Shown: positions 62,457-64,000 of the stretch, in pieces | Layout: each line of letters opens with the position of its first letter | Numbering within the stretch: position 1 is the first letter of the stretch | Assembly: GCF_012911015.1 (NCBI RefSeq) | Contig: NZ_WVVV01000009.1 | Location: forward strand, 72,380 to 136,379 | Origin: Chelativorans sp. ZYF759 | Lineage (GTDB): Bacteria > Pseudomonadota > Alphaproteobacteria > Rhizobiales > Rhizobiaceae | Direction of reading: 5' to 3' | DNA: 64,000 bases | Program-made: the position numbers and the translations under genes | Notes under the pieces: model-generated | The model's input: the letters and a program-made list of their open reading frames with translations, nothing else | What the model was told of the DNA's origin: nothing | Database searches by the model: none

Positions 62457-63734
62457 TTAGCGCGCCGCTTCTTCCATGCGCGCCTGTCCGGCGGCAACGG
62501 CGTCGGCCGGTGACTGGCCCGACACGGCCACTGCCTGCAGCGTCTCGGCGATGATGTTCTGTGCCGAAATCGCTGCGATCGAGGGGAAGGTGCGGCCGCT
62601 GGTGAAGCCGAACAGCCTGCCGTTCTGGCCGTTGTCGATGATGGTTTCGATCTGCTCGCGGTATTTCTCCACCATCGGGTCGGACCAGAAGGTCTCGGCT
62701 GTTGCGCCATCGGCTGTCACCGGCATGAACAGGCCCGGCTCCATGTTGAGGAAGCGCCCGTAATTCTCCGGCTCGAGCAGGAAGGAGACGAACTTCTTGG
62801 AGGCCTCCATCTTCTCGTCGTCGGTCGACAGCAGCATCACCGCGTTCGCATAGGCGATGGTGTTGTGTTCCTCGCCATCCCGGGAGGGGATCGGCGCGAC
62901 GCCGAGGTCGGCGGCGTCGCCTTCGGCCTGCGTGTCGTAGGTCGCGATGACGGAGAACTGCATGACCATTGCGCAGCTGCGGGACGAGAAGCATGCCTCG
63001 GCTTCGCCCCAGGTCCACGAGGTTGAATCGGCGGGCGAGAACTGAAGCATGTCGTTGTAGAACTCGAACGATGCGACCGTCTCGGGATTGTCGAAGCGCA
63101 GCGTGCCGTCCTCGTTGTAGATTTCGGTCGCGCCGCCATTGGTCATCACGGAATAGACCGTCTGGTCGGTATAGAGCTGCCTGTTGGCGGGAAGGCCCAT
63201 GCCCGACACGCCGTCAACCGACAGCGTCTCGGCGGCGTCCCGCCACTCTTCCCATGTCGAAGGGACCTCGATACCGGCTTCTTCGAGCACGCTTTTGCGG
63301 TACCACAGGTTCATCGTCATGTTGTAGAGCGGAACCGCCCACACGCCGCCATCGTAGGAATAGGCCTCGACGGTGGAATCGACGAAATCGTGCTTGGCGT
63401 CGAGTTCCTCCACGAACTCCTCGACCGAGGTCAGCGCGCCGATGTCCTTCAGGATCGGCGTGAAGTCGGGGATGGCAAACAGCATGTCCGGGCCCTGGCC
63501 GGCCGCGAGTGCTGCCGGTGTCTTGGCATAGACCTCGCCCCAGTTCTGCGGCTCCTGCGTCACGACGATGCCGGGATTGGCGGCGTTGAAGGCGTCGATC
63601 AGTTCCTGGACGCGCGCAACGCGGTGCGGCGGCTGTTCCATATGCCACAACGTGATCTCGACCGCGTCCTGCGCGAAGGCCGCGGCAGGCATCAGCATCG
63701 TCGTCGCCAGTGCAAGCTTCAAAATCGTTTTCAT
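62457..63734 (-). CDS. CUT1 sugar-binding protein (family 1 extracellular solute-binding)
   Basis: This 425-aa periplasmic receptor has a signal peptide ending 'AAAFAQ', followed by 'VEITLWHMEQPPHRVARVQE' as the usual first strand and helix. ATG 63734 is chosen for the signal peptide; an upstream start at 63761 is possible. The ligand is probably a sugar or polyol, judging by family and the SIS-domain gene next door. Confidence 0.93.
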   Translation of the reverse strand: MKTILKLALATTMLMPAAAFAQDAVEITLWHMEQPPHRVARVQELIDAFNAANPGIVVTQEPQNWGEVYAKTPAALAAGQGPDMLFAIPDFTPILKDIGALTSVEEFVEELDAKHDFVDSTVEAYSYDGGVWAVPLYNMTMNLWYRKSVLEEAGIEVPSTWEEWRDAAETLSVDGVSGMGLPANRQLYTDQTVYSVMTNGGATEIYNEDGTLRFDNPETVASFEFYNDMLQFSPADSTSWTWGEAEACFSSRSCAMVMQFSVIATYDTQAEGDAADLGVAPIPSRDGEEHNTIAYANAVMLLSTDDEKMEASKKFVSFLLEPENYGRFLNMEPGLFMPVTADGATAETFWSDPMVEKYREQIETIIDNGQNGRLFGFTSGRTFPSIAAISAQNIIAETLQAVAVSGQSPADAVAAGQARMEEAAR

Positions 63735-63780
63735 CTCGTGTTCCCTTTCCTCACTCCGCAAAGAGCCCCGTTTTCAGTGC

Positions 63781-64000
63781 CTAAAGGTGCGGGTTCCGGG
63801 GCCGGTACCGCGCAATCAGTCGCTCGTTGTTTTCCTTGGCGCCCGGCATGTTGGCGCTGAGATAGATCGGCGCTTCGCCCTCCTTCGAAAGCCGCGCGGC
63901 GGCGCCCGCCAGGATCGCGTTGATGACCGCCACGCCCAGCGCGGTGGAGACCGGACCGACCTTGAGTTCATTGTCGGGAACGGCGATCACGGCATCGCCG
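63781..64000 (-). CDS. SIS-domain sugar isomerase-like protein, C-terminal part only
   Basis: The last 73 or so residues of a protein that continues beyond the window are visible. '[20 protein letters not shown]' and the tail '[20 protein letters not shown]' resemble the C-terminus of UPF0309/SIS-domain phosphosugar proteins. It is upstream of, and co-directional with, the sugar ABC genes, 46 bp before the binding protein, so it probably processes the imported sugar phosphate. Confidence 0.7.
   Translation of the reverse strand, partial: GDAVIAVPDNELKVGPVSTALGVAVINAILAGAAARLSKEGEAPIYLSANMPGAKENNERLIARYRPRNPHL

Noticed and set aside
1-64000. tRNA, rRNA, CRISPR arrays, insertion sequences, phage or conjugation genes, riboswitches
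   Set aside because: None was recognised: no direct-repeat arrays, no transposase or integrase motifs in any reading frame inspected, and no tRNA-like cloverleaf noticed by eye. A tRNAscan and Rfam search would be needed to exclude small RNAs.

Overview
This 64 kb window is GC-rich chromosomal DNA from an alphaproteobacterium, most likely a Hyphomicrobiales (Rhizobiales) member of the Mesorhizobium/Chelativorans/Phyllobacteriaceae type. The evidence is a complete ccoNOQP-ccoGHIS plus FixL-FixJ-FixK microoxic cluster, six TTGA-N6-TCAA FixK/FNR boxes, a palindromic GC-rich repeat of the kind scattered in rhizobial genomes, and many TAXI/TRAP and ABC uptake systems. I see no rRNA, tRNA, CRISPR array, phage gene or insertion sequence. 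Gene density is close to 95 percent. No gene-free stretch exceeds about 220 bp.

Layout. (1) 1-5.4 kb: the 3' part of a conserved rhizobial hypothetical gene, a polytopic membrane protein (possibly TsoY family), uvrB carrying an in-frame palindromic repeat, and a SixA-type phosphatase. (2) 5.5-10.2 kb: copper and zinc handling (His-rich protein, YcnI-like protein, CopC-CopD fusion, then a COG0523 metallochaperone GTPase behind a probable Zur box). (3) 10.3-15.9 kb: an Fsr-type MFS exporter with a divergent AraC regulator, a secreted alpha/beta hydrolase divergent from chromate transporter chrA, and an L,D-transpeptidase.

(4) 16.0-37.4 kb: the microoxic island. It holds cbb3 oxidase (ccoNOQP) and its assembly genes (ccoGHIS), a DAACS symporter, a small conserved protein, UspA, a P-type cation ATPase, an SDR, FixL (haem PAS with His186/Arg206), FixJ, a degenerate receiver protein, FixK, an ADP-forming acyl-CoA synthetase-GNAT fusion and a flavodoxin-fold NAD(P)H dehydrogenase. 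The predicted logic is that low O2 acts through FixL to FixJ to FixK, and FixK then acts at the six boxes.

(5) 37.4-41.5 kb: an arsenic cassette (MFS, ArsR, ArsH) and SelO. (6) 41.5-59.6 kb: a large, probably aromatic or carboxylic-acid catabolic region. It has two complete TAXI-TRAP uptake systems. One sits with an IclR regulator, FAD monooxygenase, ALDH, amidohydrolase-2 enzyme and ThDP enzyme. The other is headed by a LacI regulator and an intradiol dioxygenase-SDR-BKACE-quinone oxidoreductase-cupin operon. Operator-like repeats precede both. (7) 59.6-64 kb: a CUT1 sugar ABC transporter with an upstream SIS-domain gene cut by the window edge.

The most notable observations are the BKACE-based lower pathway proposed for the intradiol operon, the FixK-box-associated acyl-CoA synthetase that retains its phospho-His, the degenerate receiver between FixJ and FixK, and the repeat inside the uvrB reading frame. 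All functions are read from sequence alone. Substrates of the catabolic region are inference.
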